DNA of 64,000 nt from Deltaproteobacteria bacterium (GCA_020444045.1 JAHLLS010000013.1:62001-126000); one strand, 5' to 3'. Positions 1-9,350 are shown, counted from the first letter of the stretch. The notes: generated by a model not told the origin, from the letters alone. Made by a program: numbers and translations.

Positions 1-668
1 ATTTTGGTTTGATATCCATGGTACTGACCTACGGGGTATGTATCCCGCTGGGCATCGTGAAAGCCATCCGCCACAAAACGGCCTTCGACAATGTTTCCTC
101 CATCATCGTATTTGTCGGGTACGCCATCCCGGGCTGGGTGATCGGTATTTACCTCCTGGTATGGCTGGCGGGCTGGTGGGATGTCTTTCCGCTTGGCAAT
201 CTGGTGAGCGAAAACTTCGAGGAACTATCCCTGATCGATAAAATTCTCGACCTCGCCTGGCATTCGGTATTGCCGGTCATCGCCTACATGATCGGGGCCT
301 TTGCCTCCATGACCTTTTTGATGAAAAACACCCTGATGGACAACCTGGCGGCCGACTATGTCAGGACAGCCATTGCCAAAGGGCTGCCGTTCCGGCGCGC
401 TGTCTTCGGCCATGCCCTGCGCAACAGTCTGATTCCCATCGCGACGTCTTTCGGCCACAACATCTCGATCATTCTGACGGGGTCTTTCCTGATCGAAAAA
501 GTGTTCAACATCGACGGGATGGGTCTGCTGGGCTATGAATCGGTACTGGAGCGCGACTATCCGGTGGTGTTGGGGGTCCTGGTGATCGCATCGTTGCTTT
601 TTCTGATCGGCAACATTCTGTCGGACGTTTGTGTGGCGGCGGTGGATCCGAGGGTGCAATTTGATTGA
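1..668 (+). CDS. Peptide ABC transporter permease, DppB/YejB type (5' partial)
   Basis: C-terminal part of an inner-membrane permease of the oligopeptide/dipeptide/nickel type; the open frame continues upstream of base 1, so the true start is outside the window. It shows several hydrophobic membrane segments and the cytoplasmic EAA-type loop (ADYVRTAIAKGLPFRRA...NSLIP) that docks on the ATPase. The end, DPRVQFD, is typical of DppB-like permeases. It is the first visible gene of a five-gene operon whose second permease is clearly YejE-like, so this one is probably the YejB equivalent. Substrate is likely a peptide, but this is inferred from the family. Confidence 0.9.
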   Translation, partial: FGLISMVLTYGVCIPLGIVKAIRHKTAFDNVSSIIVFVGYAIPGWVIGIYLLVWLAGWWDVFPLGNLVSENFEELSLIDKILDLAWHSVLPVIAYMIGAFASMTFLMKNTLMDNLAADYVRTAIAKGLPFRRAVFGHALRNSLIPIATSFGHNISIILTGSFLIEKVFNIDGMGLLGYESVLERDYPVVLGVLVIASLLFLIGNILSDVCVAAVDPRVQFD

Positions 669-673
669 TGCGA

Positions 674-809
674 TGGCCAGCAGAGGGCATCTTGAGTTCC
701 CCGGCGGTGTTCTCGCTTTTGCCGATCCTCGACGTAGCATGAGCTACGCCTGCGGTCGTCAAAGAGGCTGCGGCCTTGCCGGGAAACGCAATCTACCCCC
801 TGCTGGCCA
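674..809. repeat. Structured intergenic repeat, copy 1
   Basis: A 136-bp imperfect extended palindrome filling the gap between two permease genes. A 10-bp outer stem (674-683 with 800-809) encloses an inner stem (about 697-705 with 778-785) and a central hairpin around CGACGTAGC/GCTACG at 731-747. The core is highly similar to 1999-2144. One inner stem pair is C:G here and A:T in the other copy, and the outer stems differ completely in sequence while staying paired. It could be a REP/MITE-like element or a processed RNA structure; its function is unknown. Confidence 0.75.
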
Positions 810-946
810 CCTCATGGGGCAGACTGTAAGGCGTCAAAGACTTTTTTTGAAATCCTAACACGTTATGACGCGAACCACCGAAGGTCGGAAGTAGGTCACC
901 CCGAACCGACTCTCAACGACAGCTGGACAGAGAAAATAAAAGCCCA

Positions 947-1996
947 ATGCGAATTCGATTCAACCCACTGACCATCAAGAAGTTTCGCCGGTTTCAATCG
1001 ATTCGGCGCGGCTATGTCTCTTTGCTGGTCCTGGTGCTCATGATCCTCCTGTCGCTGGGGGCCGAGCTGCTGGTCAACAGCCGGGCATTGGTGGTGCGCT
1101 ATCAAGGTGATCTTTACTGGCCGACCTACGGCAACCCCATCCCCGGCACCACGTTCGGGCAGGACTACCAGCATGAAACCAATTACCGTGAGCTGGCCCG
1201 CCAGTTCGAGGCGGAAGGTGGGCGTAATTGGGTGCTGATGCCGCCGGTGCCCTATAACCCGTACGAAAATGATTTCCGGGACAACACCCTGCCGCCGTCA
1301 CCGCCCTCGGCCCGGGATCGTCATTTCTGCGGTACGGACGCCTCCGGACGCGACGTGCTGGCACGGCTGGTATACGGGTTTCGCCTGGCAATTTTCTTTT
1401 CCCTGGCACTTCTCCTGGCGACCTTTATGACCGGTATCAGCATCGGCAGCAGCATGGGCTATTTCGGTGGCCCTCTCGACCTCATTTTCCAGCGCCTCAT
1501 CGAAATCTGGTCTTCGGTGCCGAACTTGTATGTCATCATCATTATCGCCTCGGTGGTGATTCCCAATTTTTGGATTCTGCTGTTCATTTTGTGGGCTTTT
1601 GGATGGATGGGCATGACCTGGACCATGCGGACCGTGACCTACAAGGAGCGGGCCCGCGATTATGTCCTGGCCGCCCGAGCGCTGGGCGCCTCCCACAGCC
1701 GGATCATATTCCACCATATCCTGCCGAATACGGTCAGTGTTATCGTGTCGTATGTGCCGTTTCAGGTTGCGGGCGGCATCGTGTCGTTGGCCGCCCTTGA
1801 CTTTCTGGGCTTTGGTCTGCCGCCGCCGGAACCCAGCTGGGGCGAGCTGCTCCAGCAGGGATGGGCCAACCTGAGCGCCTGGTGGTTGTCCGGCTCGGTG
1901 GTGGCGGCCATGGTGCTGACCCTGGTGCTGGTGACGTTTATCGGCGAGGCTGTGCGGGAGGCGTTAGATCCTAAAATGCATACCACCTACGAGTGA
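947..1996 (+). CDS. Peptide ABC transporter permease, YejE-like
   Basis: 349-residue inner-membrane permease. After the first membrane segment (about residues 25-45) there is a long periplasmic insertion of about 90 residues containing GTDASGRDVLARL. This layout is typical of YejE (microcin C/peptide transporter) rather than ordinary DppC. The core has five further membrane segments and the EAA loop (ERARDYVLAARALGASHSRI). It ends in the family-typical region with GEAVREALDPK. It sits between two copies of an intergenic repeat and upstream of the solute-binding lipoprotein, in one operon with two ATPases. Family assignment is strong; transport of a specific peptide is not shown. Confidence 0.93.
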   Translation: MRIRFNPLTIKKFRRFQSIRRGYVSLLVLVLMILLSLGAELLVNSRALVVRYQGDLYWPTYGNPIPGTTFGQDYQHETNYRELARQFEAEGGRNWVLMPPVPYNPYENDFRDNTLPPSPPSARDRHFCGTDASGRDVLARLVYGFRLAIFFSLALLLATFMTGISIGSSMGYFGGPLDLIFQRLIEIWSSVPNLYVIIIIASVVIPNFWILLFILWAFGWMGMTWTMRTVTYKERARDYVLAARALGASHSRIIFHHILPNTVSVIVSYVPFQVAGGIVSLAALDFLGFGLPPPEPSWGELLQQGWANLSAWWLSGSVVAAMVLTLVLVTFIGEAVREALDPKMHTTYE

Positions 1997-1998
1997 CG

Positions 1999-2144
1999 CG
2001 TGTACCACCATGAGGTACATCTTTTGATCCCAGGCGGCGTTCTCGCCGGTTTGTGATCCTCGACGTAGCGCCAGCTTCGCCTGCGGTCCCAAACTGGCTG
2101 CGGCCTTGCCTGGAACCAAAATCTGCCCCTCATGGTGGTACACG
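1999..2144. repeat. Structured intergenic repeat, copy 2
   Basis: Second copy of the element at 674-809. A perfect 17-bp outer stem (1999-2015 with 2128-2144) encloses the same core (GGCGGCGTTCTCG, CCTCGACGTAGC, CGCCTGCGGTC, GGCTGCGGCCTTGCC). The open frame of the next gene reads through this element, but that is not likely to be coding. Its position 2 bp after one stop codon and 19 bp before the next start suggests an effect on operon mRNA processing or stability, which is inference. Confidence 0.75.
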
Positions 2145-2163
2145 GAATGGTACGGAATTCATC

Positions 2164-4053
2164 GTGAAAAAATTTACACCTACCTATAATTTACGGCGAT
2201 GCCTGATTTTCAGTTGGCTGATTTTGGTATTGCTCCTTGCGGGCTGCGGCAGTGGGGTGGAGCGTGCTGAAGAGAAGGCTTCGTCACGGGTGCCCTGTGA
2301 AACTCTGGTGCCTTACCCGCGGGAGACGCTGCCGGAGGGGATCGAATGGTTGACCAACGACAGTGATCCGGTCTTTGCGTCGCCGGAGGCGGTCACGGGC
2401 GGCACCTTTCACGATGCCCTGTTGTCCTTCCCACTGACGTTTCGGGTGGTGGGGCCGGATTCCAACTCCAGTTTCCGCAGTGCCATTCTGGGCAACCAGC
2501 TCGGGCTGATCGGGATTCATCCCAACACCGAGAATATCATTCCGGAACTGGCCACGCACTGGGCCTTTGGCGCTGACAAGAAGAGCATGTTCTTCAAACT
2601 CGATCCGGCGGCGCGCTGGTCCGACGGCCATCCGGTGACAGCCGATGATTTTGTCTATACCCTGGAATTCATGCGCTCCAAGCACATCGTGGCACCCTGG
2701 TACAATGATTACTACACCAAAGAGATCGATCGCGTGATCGTCTACGACGACCACACCCTGGCGGTGGTGGGCACCAAAGCCCAGCCGGATCTTCACCTCA
2801 GGATACCCATTAGCCCGACTCCCCGTCACTACTACTGCCAACTGGGCGAGGATTTCGTACGCCGCTACAACTGGGAAATCGTTCCCAATACCGGTCCTTA
2901 CCAGATGACGGAATTCAAAAAGGGCCGCTATATTCTCTTCGAACGCAAACCGGACTGGTGGGCCCGCGATCGGCGCTATTTCAAGCACCGTTACAACGTC
3001 GACAAGGTACGCTACACCGTGATTCGGGATTTCAACCTGCAGTGGGAGTATTTTAAAAAAGCCAAACTGGACAGTTTTGCTTTGACGTTGCCCCAGTTCT
3101 GGCATTTCAAGAGCCAGATGTCGGCGGTGGAAAAGGGATACGTTCACCGCCTGTGGTTTTTCAATGACACCCCCCAGTCGGCCCAGGGACTGTGGCTCAA
3201 TCAGGATCGGGAGATTTTCAAAGACCCGCACCTGCGTTATGCTTTTGCCCATGCCATGAACATCCAGCGGGTGATCGAAACCGTTCTCTACAACGACTAT
3301 TTGCGCCTGGAGAGCGCTTACGTCGGTTATGGGCGGTATTCCAACAACGATATAACCGCGCGACGCTTCGATCTGGCACAGGTGGATCGCCTTATGCAGG
3401 ACGCTGGCTGGCAGCGCGGGCCGGACGGCATCTGGATGCGCGACGGACAACGCTATTCAGTGGAAGTCGCCTACAGCAGCGAGGAGCATACCCCGCGGCT
3501 GGTGGTGCTCAAGGAAGAGGCCCTCAAAGCCGGTATCGAGCTCCGGCTGCAGCGCCTCGATCCCGCGGCCCAGTACAAGAAGGTCATGGAGAAGCGACAC
3601 GATGTGGGATGGCTGGGCTGGAGCACCGGTATGCGCCCCCATTTCTGGGAGTTCTGGCATTCGGTCAACGCCCACCGGCCCCAGACCAATAACATCACCA
3701 ATACCGATGATCCCGATCTCGATGCGATGATCGACCGCTACCGGGATTCCCTTGACGAAGAGGAACGCATCGATCTGTCCCGTAAGATCCAGGCCAAGGT
3801 GCACGCGATCGGCGCCTTCGTGCCGACCTTCATGGTGCCCTATTTTCGTGAAGCCTATTGGCGCTGGTGGCGGTTCCCGGACCCGCCTGCCACCCGGTCT
3901 TCGGGCAGCCTGTTCGACCCCTTCGGCAGTTCTTCAGGGGGGCTCTTCTGGTTCGACCAAGATCGGTACGAGCAAACCCGGGAGGCCATGCGCCGGGGTG
4001 ACGTTTTCGAACCGGTCACCCTTCTGGAGGAGACCTTTAAAATCGGGTCGTAG
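2164..4053 (+). CDS. Peptide-binding lipoprotein, SBP family 5 (YejA-like)
   Basis: 629-residue extracytoplasmic solute-binding protein. The GTG at 2164 is preferred because it gives a basic N-terminus, a hydrophobic stretch and a lipobox (LLLAGC, Cys about residue 29); the longer frame from 2053 would translate the intergenic repeat. The family 5 signature region is visible (ELATHWAFGADKKSMFFKLDPAARWSDG followed by TADDF). The Tyr/Trp-rich stretch with YNWEIVPNTGPYQ resembles YejA. The mature protein should be anchored in the periplasm and deliver peptides to the two upstream permeases. Distance to the next ATPase gene is about 50 bp. Confidence 0.93.
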   Translation: MKKFTPTYNLRRCLIFSWLILVLLLAGCGSGVERAEEKASSRVPCETLVPYPRETLPEGIEWLTNDSDPVFASPEAVTGGTFHDALLSFPLTFRVVGPDSNSSFRSAILGNQLGLIGIHPNTENIIPELATHWAFGADKKSMFFKLDPAARWSDGHPVTADDFVYTLEFMRSKHIVAPWYNDYYTKEIDRVIVYDDHTLAVVGTKAQPDLHLRIPISPTPRHYYCQLGEDFVRRYNWEIVPNTGPYQMTEFKKGRYILFERKPDWWARDRRYFKHRYNVDKVRYTVIRDFNLQWEYFKKAKLDSFALTLPQFWHFKSQMSAVEKGYVHRLWFFNDTPQSAQGLWLNQDREIFKDPHLRYAFAHAMNIQRVIETVLYNDYLRLESAYVGYGRYSNNDITARRFDLAQVDRLMQDAGWQRGPDGIWMRDGQRYSVEVAYSSEEHTPRLVVLKEEALKAGIELRLQRLDPAAQYKKVMEKRHDVGWLGWSTGMRPHFWEFWHSVNAHRPQTNNITNTDDPDLDAMIDRYRDSLDEEERIDLSRKIQAKVHAIGAFVPTFMVPYFREAYWRWWRFPDPPATRSSGSLFDPFGSSSGGLFWFDQDRYEQTREAMRRGDVFEPVTLLEETFKIGS

Positions 4054-4109
4054 CAGGATGTGTCAGTGTCGCCTTTCACCCGGCCCTGTTTTGAAAGAGA
4101 GTGGCTGTT

Positions 4110-5129
4110 TTGAGTGACGTTATCTTAAAAGTGGAGAATCTGACCACGGCCTTTGACACTGAGAGTGGCGCGGTGCGGGCGGTGGACGATGTGAGTTTTG
4201 TTCTGCGTCAGGGGCGCAACCTGGGCATCGTGGGAGAATCCGGCTGCGGCAAGAGTGTTACAGCCCTTTCCATCATGCGCTTGCTGCCTAGACCGGCGGG
4301 GAAAATTCTCACGGGGCGGATCGTGTTCAAGGGTAAGGATATCGTGACGCTGCCGGCCGGTGAGATGCATGCCGTGCGTGGCAACCAGATCGCCATGATT
4401 TTCCAGGAACCCATGACCGCCCTCAACCCGGTGCATACCATCGGGCGGCAGGTGGGCGAGATCTTTCACCTGCATTTCCCGCAAATGGCCGACAGCGAGG
4501 TCAAGAAAGCCTCCCTGGGAATGCTGCAGAAAGTCGGTATTCCCGAACCCCTGAAACGCATGACCGAATACCCGCACCAGATATCGGGGGGCATGCGGCA
4601 GCGGGTCATGATCGCCATGGCGCTGGCCTGCAAACCCGATATCCTGATCGCGGACGAACCCACCACGGCCCTGGATGTGACCATCCAGGCCCAGATTTTG
4701 GACCTGATCCGTGACCTGCAGGCGGAAACAGGCATGTCGGTCATTTTCATCACCCACGATCTGGGTGTAATTGCCGAACTCTGCCATGACGTCGTGGTCA
4801 TGTACGCCGGCAAGGTGGCCGAGACGGCTCCCATCCGGGAGCTGTTTCACAATCCCCGTCATCCGTACACGCGCGGTTTGCTGACGTCGATTCCCACGCT
4901 GGATTCACCCCACAAACAGCCCCTGCGCGTCATCAAGGGGGCTGTGCCGTCCCTGGACAACCTGCCGGCGGGCTGCCGTTTCGAAAACCGCTGCCCTCAT
5001 GCCCGTGACGTCTGCCGCACGGCGCCGCCGCCGCTGGTGGAAGTCGGTCCGGAACACTTTGCGAGCTGCTATTTTGCAGCCGAACTCGACCCCTGGGAAA
5101 CCGTATCCGGGCAGGAGAAAACGGCGTGA
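4110..5129 (+). CDS. Peptide ABC transporter ATPase, DppD/OppD type
   Basis: ATP-binding subunit of the peptide importer. Walker A GESGCGKS, signature ISGGMRQR, Walker [13 protein letters not shown] and switch His (ITHD) are all present. The C-terminal oligopeptide-type extension carries Cys residues ([15 protein letters not shown]). I chose TTG 4110 because AAAGAGAG lies eight bases upstream; GTG 4101 is an in-frame alternative with poor spacing. In E. coli YejF the two nucleotide-binding domains are fused; here they are separate genes, as in Dpp/Opp. The stop codon overlaps a possible GTG start of the next gene. Confidence 0.95.
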   Translation: MSDVILKVENLTTAFDTESGAVRAVDDVSFVLRQGRNLGIVGESGCGKSVTALSIMRLLPRPAGKILTGRIVFKGKDIVTLPAGEMHAVRGNQIAMIFQEPMTALNPVHTIGRQVGEIFHLHFPQMADSEVKKASLGMLQKVGIPEPLKRMTEYPHQISGGMRQRVMIAMALACKPDILIADEPTTALDVTIQAQILDLIRDLQAETGMSVIFITHDLGVIAELCHDVVVMYAGKVAETAPIRELFHNPRHPYTRGLLTSIPTLDSPHKQPLRVIKGAVPSLDNLPAGCRFENRCPHARDVCRTAPPPLVEVGPEHFASCYFAAELDPWETVSGQEKTA

Positions 5130-5176
5130 ACAGTCAACGACCGGGCGATATAACTGCGAGCGCCGCGAAGGGCGAC

Positions 5177-6175
5177 ATGACTAACCCGTTGCTGGTGGTC
5201 GAAGATCTCAAGATGTATTTTCCGGTTTACGGCGGTGTGATGCGCCGCAAGGTGGCCCAGGTTTTCGCCGTGGACGGGGTTTCATTTGAGATCCAGGCCG
5301 GGAAGACACTGGGCTTGGTGGGAGAGTCCGGCTGCGGCAAGACCACCGTAGGGCGCACGCTGCTCAGATTGTACCGCCCCACGGGGGGGAAGGTGCATTT
5401 CGACGGTCGAAACATGATGACATTGGACCGGGCGGCGCTGCAGGCCATCCGACGCGACATGCAAATCATTTTTCAGGACCCCTTCGAGTCCCTTAACGCA
5501 CGGCAAACGATTCAGGAAATCCTGGAAGAGCCGTTTCGGATTCACCGCATCGGGTCTTCCGTGGAGCGCCGGCAGCGGGTCCGGCAACTGTTGGAGCGGG
5601 TCGGACTGCCCGGGAATTCACTGACCCGCTTTCCCCACGAATTCAGCGGCGGTCAGCGCCAACGGATCGGCATCGCCCGGGCGATCGCACTGGAGCCGCG
5701 TCTGGTCATCTGCGACGAACCGGTTTCGGCCCTGGATGTTTCCATCCAGTCCCAGATCATCAACCTGTTGCTGGAGTTGCAGCGGGAGATGGGGCTGACG
5801 TATCTTTTCATCGCCCACGATCTGGCGGTGGTGAAGCATATTTCTGATCACATTGCCGTCATGTATCTGGGGCGCATCGTGGAATACGCCGCTTCGGATG
5901 CGCTCTACCGGGAACCGTGGCATCCCTACACCCAGGCGCTCATCTCCGCCATTCCCGTTGCGGATCCCGATGTTCACAAAAAGCGGCAGGTGCTATCCGG
6001 GGATGTCCCGTCGCCCATCAATCCCCCCAGCGGCTGTCATTTCCGAACCCGCTGTCCTTATGCCATTGACCGCTGCCGGAACGAAGTGCCTGTCTTGCGG
6101 CCAACGCCTGACGCTGGCAACCCCGCACACCTGGCGGCCTGTCATCGCATGGAGGAGATACGAGCATCCGGGTGA
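5177..6175 (+). CDS. Peptide ABC transporter ATPase, DppF/OppF type
   Basis: Second ATP-binding subunit, completing the transporter. It has Walker A GESGCGKT, signature FSGGQRQR, Walker B LVICDEPVSALD, a switch His (IAHD), and the oligopeptide-type C-terminus GCHFRTRCPYAIDRC. The ATG at 5177 is chosen for its GAAGGG ribosome site and because the ABC fold begins directly after it. A GTG at 5126, overlapping the upstream stop, would add 17 residues and could allow translational coupling. It is the last gene of the operon. No clear terminator is seen in the 270 bp that follow. Confidence 0.95.
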   Translation: MTNPLLVVEDLKMYFPVYGGVMRRKVAQVFAVDGVSFEIQAGKTLGLVGESGCGKTTVGRTLLRLYRPTGGKVHFDGRNMMTLDRAALQAIRRDMQIIFQDPFESLNARQTIQEILEEPFRIHRIGSSVERRQRVRQLLERVGLPGNSLTRFPHEFSGGQRQRIGIARAIALEPRLVICDEPVSALDVSIQSQIINLLLELQREMGLTYLFIAHDLAVVKHISDHIAVMYLGRIVEYAASDALYREPWHPYTQALISAIPVADPDVHKKRQVLSGDVPSPINPPSGCHFRTRCPYAIDRCRNEVPVLRPTPDAGNPAHLAACHRMEEIRASG

Positions 6176-6449
6176 CCGGCTGCATCTTCGGCAGCCCGGA
6201 GGAAGAACGGCAGTGTTGTCGAATTGTGATACGGTCGCAAAATAAGGTAATGATTTCTCGGAAGCGCTCTCTGGTTCGCCACCTTCACAACGATGCCCAT
6301 ATTAGACCTGGATAAGTTCTTCGCTGTCGTGTTTAATCGCCTACCCTGTGAAATCGCAATCGCCGGTTGTAATGTATACTGTAAGTTTGCTAAGGGTAAA
6401 CGAGCACTGTCTCGGAATATGAAGTGCTTCAAGTTAGGATACAATAACC

Positions 6450-7559
6450 ATGATGGGTAAACGAAACCTTACGATGCTCATTTTGGTCGGTGCAATTTTG
6501 ATGACGGTGACCGCTCTGGGGCCTTGCCATGCGATTGCCCAAGGTGAGGGCGCTTTCCCTGACAAACTGGTGGTGGGCACCATGGACATGCCGCCGTTTC
6601 TCATGAAAGCGGGGGATGGCCATTGGGAAGGTCTCAGTATCGATTTATGGCGGATGGTGGCCCGAGATTTGGCGATCGAATACGAATTCCGGGAATACTC
6701 TCGTGCCGAGTCACTGCTGGACGACGCCCAAGCGGGAAAGATCGACATTATCCCTGGGTTGGCGGTCACAGAGAGGAATGAGGTCATCCTGGATTTCAGT
6801 CGTCAGTATTTCAGGTCGGGGCTATCCATTGCGATTTCAGCAGAGGAATCAGGGTCCCGTTTGCTCCGGCTTGCCGGACGCCTGGCCGTCACCGATATTC
6901 TGCTGATGATAGGTCTCTTGCTTCTGCTGTCACTGCTGGCGGGTATCGCCGTGTGGCTGTTCGAAGGGCGTTGGAATAGCGAGTTTCATGGCAATATCGT
7001 GCAGGGGGCAGGCCATGGATTCTGGTGGGCGGTGGTTACCTTGACCACGGTGGGATACGGCGACAAAGCGCCTAAAACCCTTGGCGGGCGATTGACCGCT
7101 TTGATCTGGATGTTCTCGTCCATATTTCTGCTTGCCAGTTTCACGGCGGCGATCACGACCACTTTGACCGTTGGTGAGCTGGGCGGCAAGATCCGAGGTC
7201 TTGAGGATTTGCCGGATGTTCGCGTCGGTGCTTATGCTCGATCAGAAGGCGTCGCCTTTTTGGCAGAAAACGGCATCACAGCCAAGCCTTACGAAAATGT
7301 CCGGGATGGCTTGCAGGCTCTTGTCCAGAAAGAAATCGATGCGTTCGTTTTTAATGAATCCGTATTAAAATACATGGTTCACAAGGAATTTGCTGGTGTT
7401 GTGGCTGTCTTGCCCGGCACCTTCGACCCGTATTACCTGGGGATGGCGATGCCCACCAACAGTGTCCTGCAAGAACAGATTAACCGGGCTTTGTTGAGGA
7501 TCATCGCCGGGGATGAATGGGATAAATTGGTCGTGCACTATATGGGGATTCGTTCTTGA
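6450..7559 (+). CDS. GluR0-like ligand-gated potassium channel
   Basis: 369-residue membrane protein with the architecture of prokaryotic ionotropic glutamate receptors. A signal peptide is followed by the first half of a family 3 solute-binding domain (about residues 30-130). Then come a membrane helix (about 150-172), a pore loop with potassium-selectivity motif TVGYGD at residues 199-204, a second membrane helix (about 220-245), and the second half of the binding domain to the end. The known homologue, cyanobacterial GluR0, has this order and similar length. The binding lobe would face the periplasm and gate K+ flow on amino-acid binding; the ligand is not predictable here. No operon partner is apparent. 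Confidence 0.9.
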   Translation: MMGKRNLTMLILVGAILMTVTALGPCHAIAQGEGAFPDKLVVGTMDMPPFLMKAGDGHWEGLSIDLWRMVARDLAIEYEFREYSRAESLLDDAQAGKIDIIPGLAVTERNEVILDFSRQYFRSGLSIAISAEESGSRLLRLAGRLAVTDILLMIGLLLLLSLLAGIAVWLFEGRWNSEFHGNIVQGAGHGFWWAVVTLTTVGYGDKAPKTLGGRLTALIWMFSSIFLLASFTAAITTTLTVGELGGKIRGLEDLPDVRVGAYARSEGVAFLAENGITAKPYENVRDGLQALVQKEIDAFVFNESVLKYMVHKEFAGVVAVLPGTFDPYYLGMAMPTNSVLQEQINRALLRIIAGDEWDKLVVHYMGIRS

Positions 7560-7739
7560 GGTCCCGGTTAAAGAGAAATTCCCAAAATTATGATGCGTAT
7601 GAATGACGGATCTCTGTTTCCGTCACCGGCGGCATTTCCCCCCGCGGCTTTCGCTCCATAGGGTAAATCAGGAGGCATAGGGCTGTTGGGATAGAAATGA
7701 GATGATGCGGGGAGTTCGAACGCTATGGGAGGGGATATG

Positions 7740-8849
7740 GGCAAGCATTTGGTGATGGTGGGCGGTGGCCATGCCCACATGGTGACGCTATCGAAAATTC
7801 ATGAATTGGTGGCCGCCGGGCACCAGGTGACGGTGATTCAGCCGTCGGATTACCATTACTATTCCGGCATGGGGCCGGGGATGCTGGGGGGAACCTATTC
7901 GCCCGATGATATCCGTTTTGCTACCCGGCATGTCGTGGAAAAGCAGGGCGGAAAGTTCATCAGAGATAAAGCCACCCGCATCGATCCCGATGCCCGAACG
8001 GTGTTTACTGAATCTGACCAAGCGCTGACGTACGATGTGCTTTCCTTCAATGCCGGGAGCTATGTGCCGACGACGATCGTGGCGGACGAGGACCAGGATC
8101 TTTTTCTGGTGAAACCGATTGAACGGCTCTTGGAGGCCCAAAAACGCTTTGTCGAGATGGTTTCGCAGAAGACAGTTGAGGTGGGAATCGTGGGCGGCGG
8201 CCCATCGGCAGCGGAAATATCCGGGAATCTTTTGCAACTGGCACGGGAAAGCGGAGGGCATGCCCCTTCCATTACCATTTTTTCGGGGCGCCGCCTTATG
8301 GACCGTTTCCCGGAACCCGTGCGCCTGCGTGTTGAACGTGATCTGAAGCGGCGGGGTGTTCGTATCATTGCGAATGATTACGTGGCGGCGATCAAGTCCG
8401 ATGATATTCACATGCGCTCCGGTCAAACCCATGCCGCGGATCTTGTTTTTCTGGCGCTGGGGGTGGTGCCCTCGCCAATCTTTGAAGCCTCCGGACTGCC
8501 CACCGGTCCCGATGGCGGCCTGCGGGTCAACCGGTTCTTGCAGAGCACGGTTTATCCCAACCTGTTCGGCGGCGGGGACTGCATCTATTTCGAAGATCGC
8601 CCCATGGACAAGGTAGGCGTTTACGCGGTTCGCGAGAATCCGGTGCTCTATCATAACCTGAAAGCCGCCCTCGAGGGAGAGGATCTGCAAGCTTTCGATC
8701 CGGGAGGCGATTATCTCTTGATTTTCAATCTGGGAGATCGCACCGGTGTGCTCCACAAGCGGTGGCTGACCTTTGGCGGTCGACCGGCGTTCATCGTGAA
8801 AGATTTTATCGATCGCCGGTTCATGAGGACGTTTCAATCCATCGAGTGA
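7740..8849 (+). CDS. FAD-dependent pyridine nucleotide-disulfide family oxidoreductase
   Basis: About 369 residues. The N-terminal dinucleotide-binding motif is VGGGHAHMVTLSKI; this variant with HAH is typical of NDH-2-like and SelD-associated flavoprotein oxidoreductases. A second Rossmann motif (VGIVGGGPSAAEISGN, about residue 145) would bind NAD(P)H. GGGDCI near residue 280 matches the conserved FAD-contacting GD motif. No redox-active CxxC pair is seen. The ATG at 7740 starts directly before the Rossmann strand and has GGGAGG upstream; ATG 7725 is possible. Likely a membrane-associated quinone or sulfide-type oxidoreductase, but the substrate is not determined. Confidence 0.85.
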   Translation, partial: GKHLVMVGGGHAHMVTLSKIHELVAAGHQVTVIQPSDYHYYSGMGPGMLGGTYSPDDIRFATRHVVEKQGGKFIRDKATRIDPDARTVFTESDQALTYDVLSFNAGSYVPTTIVADEDQDLFLVKPIERLLEAQKRFVEMVSQKTVEVGIVGGGPSAAEISGNLLQLARESGGHAPSITIFSGRRLMDRFPEPVRLRVERDLKRRGVRIIANDYVAAIKSDDIHMRSGQTHAADLVFLALGVVPSPIFEASGLPTGPDGGLRVNRFLQSTVYPNLFGGGDCIYFEDRPMDKVGVYAVRENPVLYHNLKAALEGEDLQAFDPGGDYLLIFNLGDRTGVLHKRWLTFGGRPAFIVKDFIDRRFMRTFQSIE

Positions 8850-9120
8850 CGGCAGCCGCCGGTGGGCCAAAAAATTCCATTTTCACGGATTGAGCGATCT
8901 ATCATAAGGATGAATCCTGAATTTTTATTCATCTATTCATCCTTTCTTCGATACTCCCAATTGATACAGACACCTATCATCACGAAATGCCAGCCTTGTC
9001 GGTAATGGATACAAATTCATGCTATATACGGTTATGCGTGCAAATATTTTCTGGTTGAAAATATCTGAAATTGAACCTTTTAGTTGCTTTTTTCAGGTTA
9101 AACAGGCGTCCTATTTGAAG

Positions 9121-9136
9121 ATGAATAAATATTCAT
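9121..9136. promoter_or_regulatory. Inverted repeat, probable operator (distal)
   Basis: ATGAAT-AAAT-ATTCAT. It shares the half-site and four-base spacer of the site at 9303-9318. Such TGAAT/ATTCA dyads resemble operators of TetR-type fatty-acid regulators, for example the FadR of Bacillus; the cognate regulator is not in this window. Confidence 0.45.
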
Positions 9137-9271
9137 TTTATAGAAATTATGCTTCATGACGCTCTAATTGGACCTGTCCGTTATGCGTTTGATCGAAAAT
9201 GTGTTTATAAGATACCGAAAAATATATTAAATTATATATTTAGGCGAAATATGATTGGATAATATTTTAGC

Positions 9272-9318
9272 TTGACAGGAAAGAAAAAGACAGATACTTT
9301 TAGTGAATACCCATTCAT
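9272..9318 (+). promoter_or_regulatory. Promoter with overlapping operator for the beta-oxidation operon
   Basis: TTGACA at 9272-9277 and TACTTT at 9295-9300, separated by 17 bp, look like a sigma-70 promoter. Immediately downstream, GTGAAT-ACCC-ATTCAT (9303-9318) repeats the dyad seen at 9121. An operator at the transcription start would fit repression released by an acyl-CoA; the ligand is inferred from the regulated genes. Confidence 0.5.
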
Positions 9319-9350
9319 ATTCAGTTTCCTTTATAATTAGGGAGGTAAAC

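Larger units (their letters stand above)
8850..9350. other. AT-rich regulatory intergenic region
   Basis: 500 bp without a credible gene upstream of the beta-oxidation operon, much more AT-rich than its surroundings. It contains AGGATGAAT/ATTCATCCT arms at 8907-8915 and 8935-8943, an ATGAAT-n4-ATTCAT inverted repeat at 9121-9136, and another copy at the promoter. Confidence 0.6.

Noticed and set aside
2053-2163. N-terminal extension of the solute-binding protein frame
   Set aside because: It translates the intergenic repeat; a lipoprotein signal begins properly at GTG 2164.
2284-3450. 388-codon minus-strand frame
   Set aside because: Shadow of the binding-protein gene caused by high GC at third positions; no domain features.
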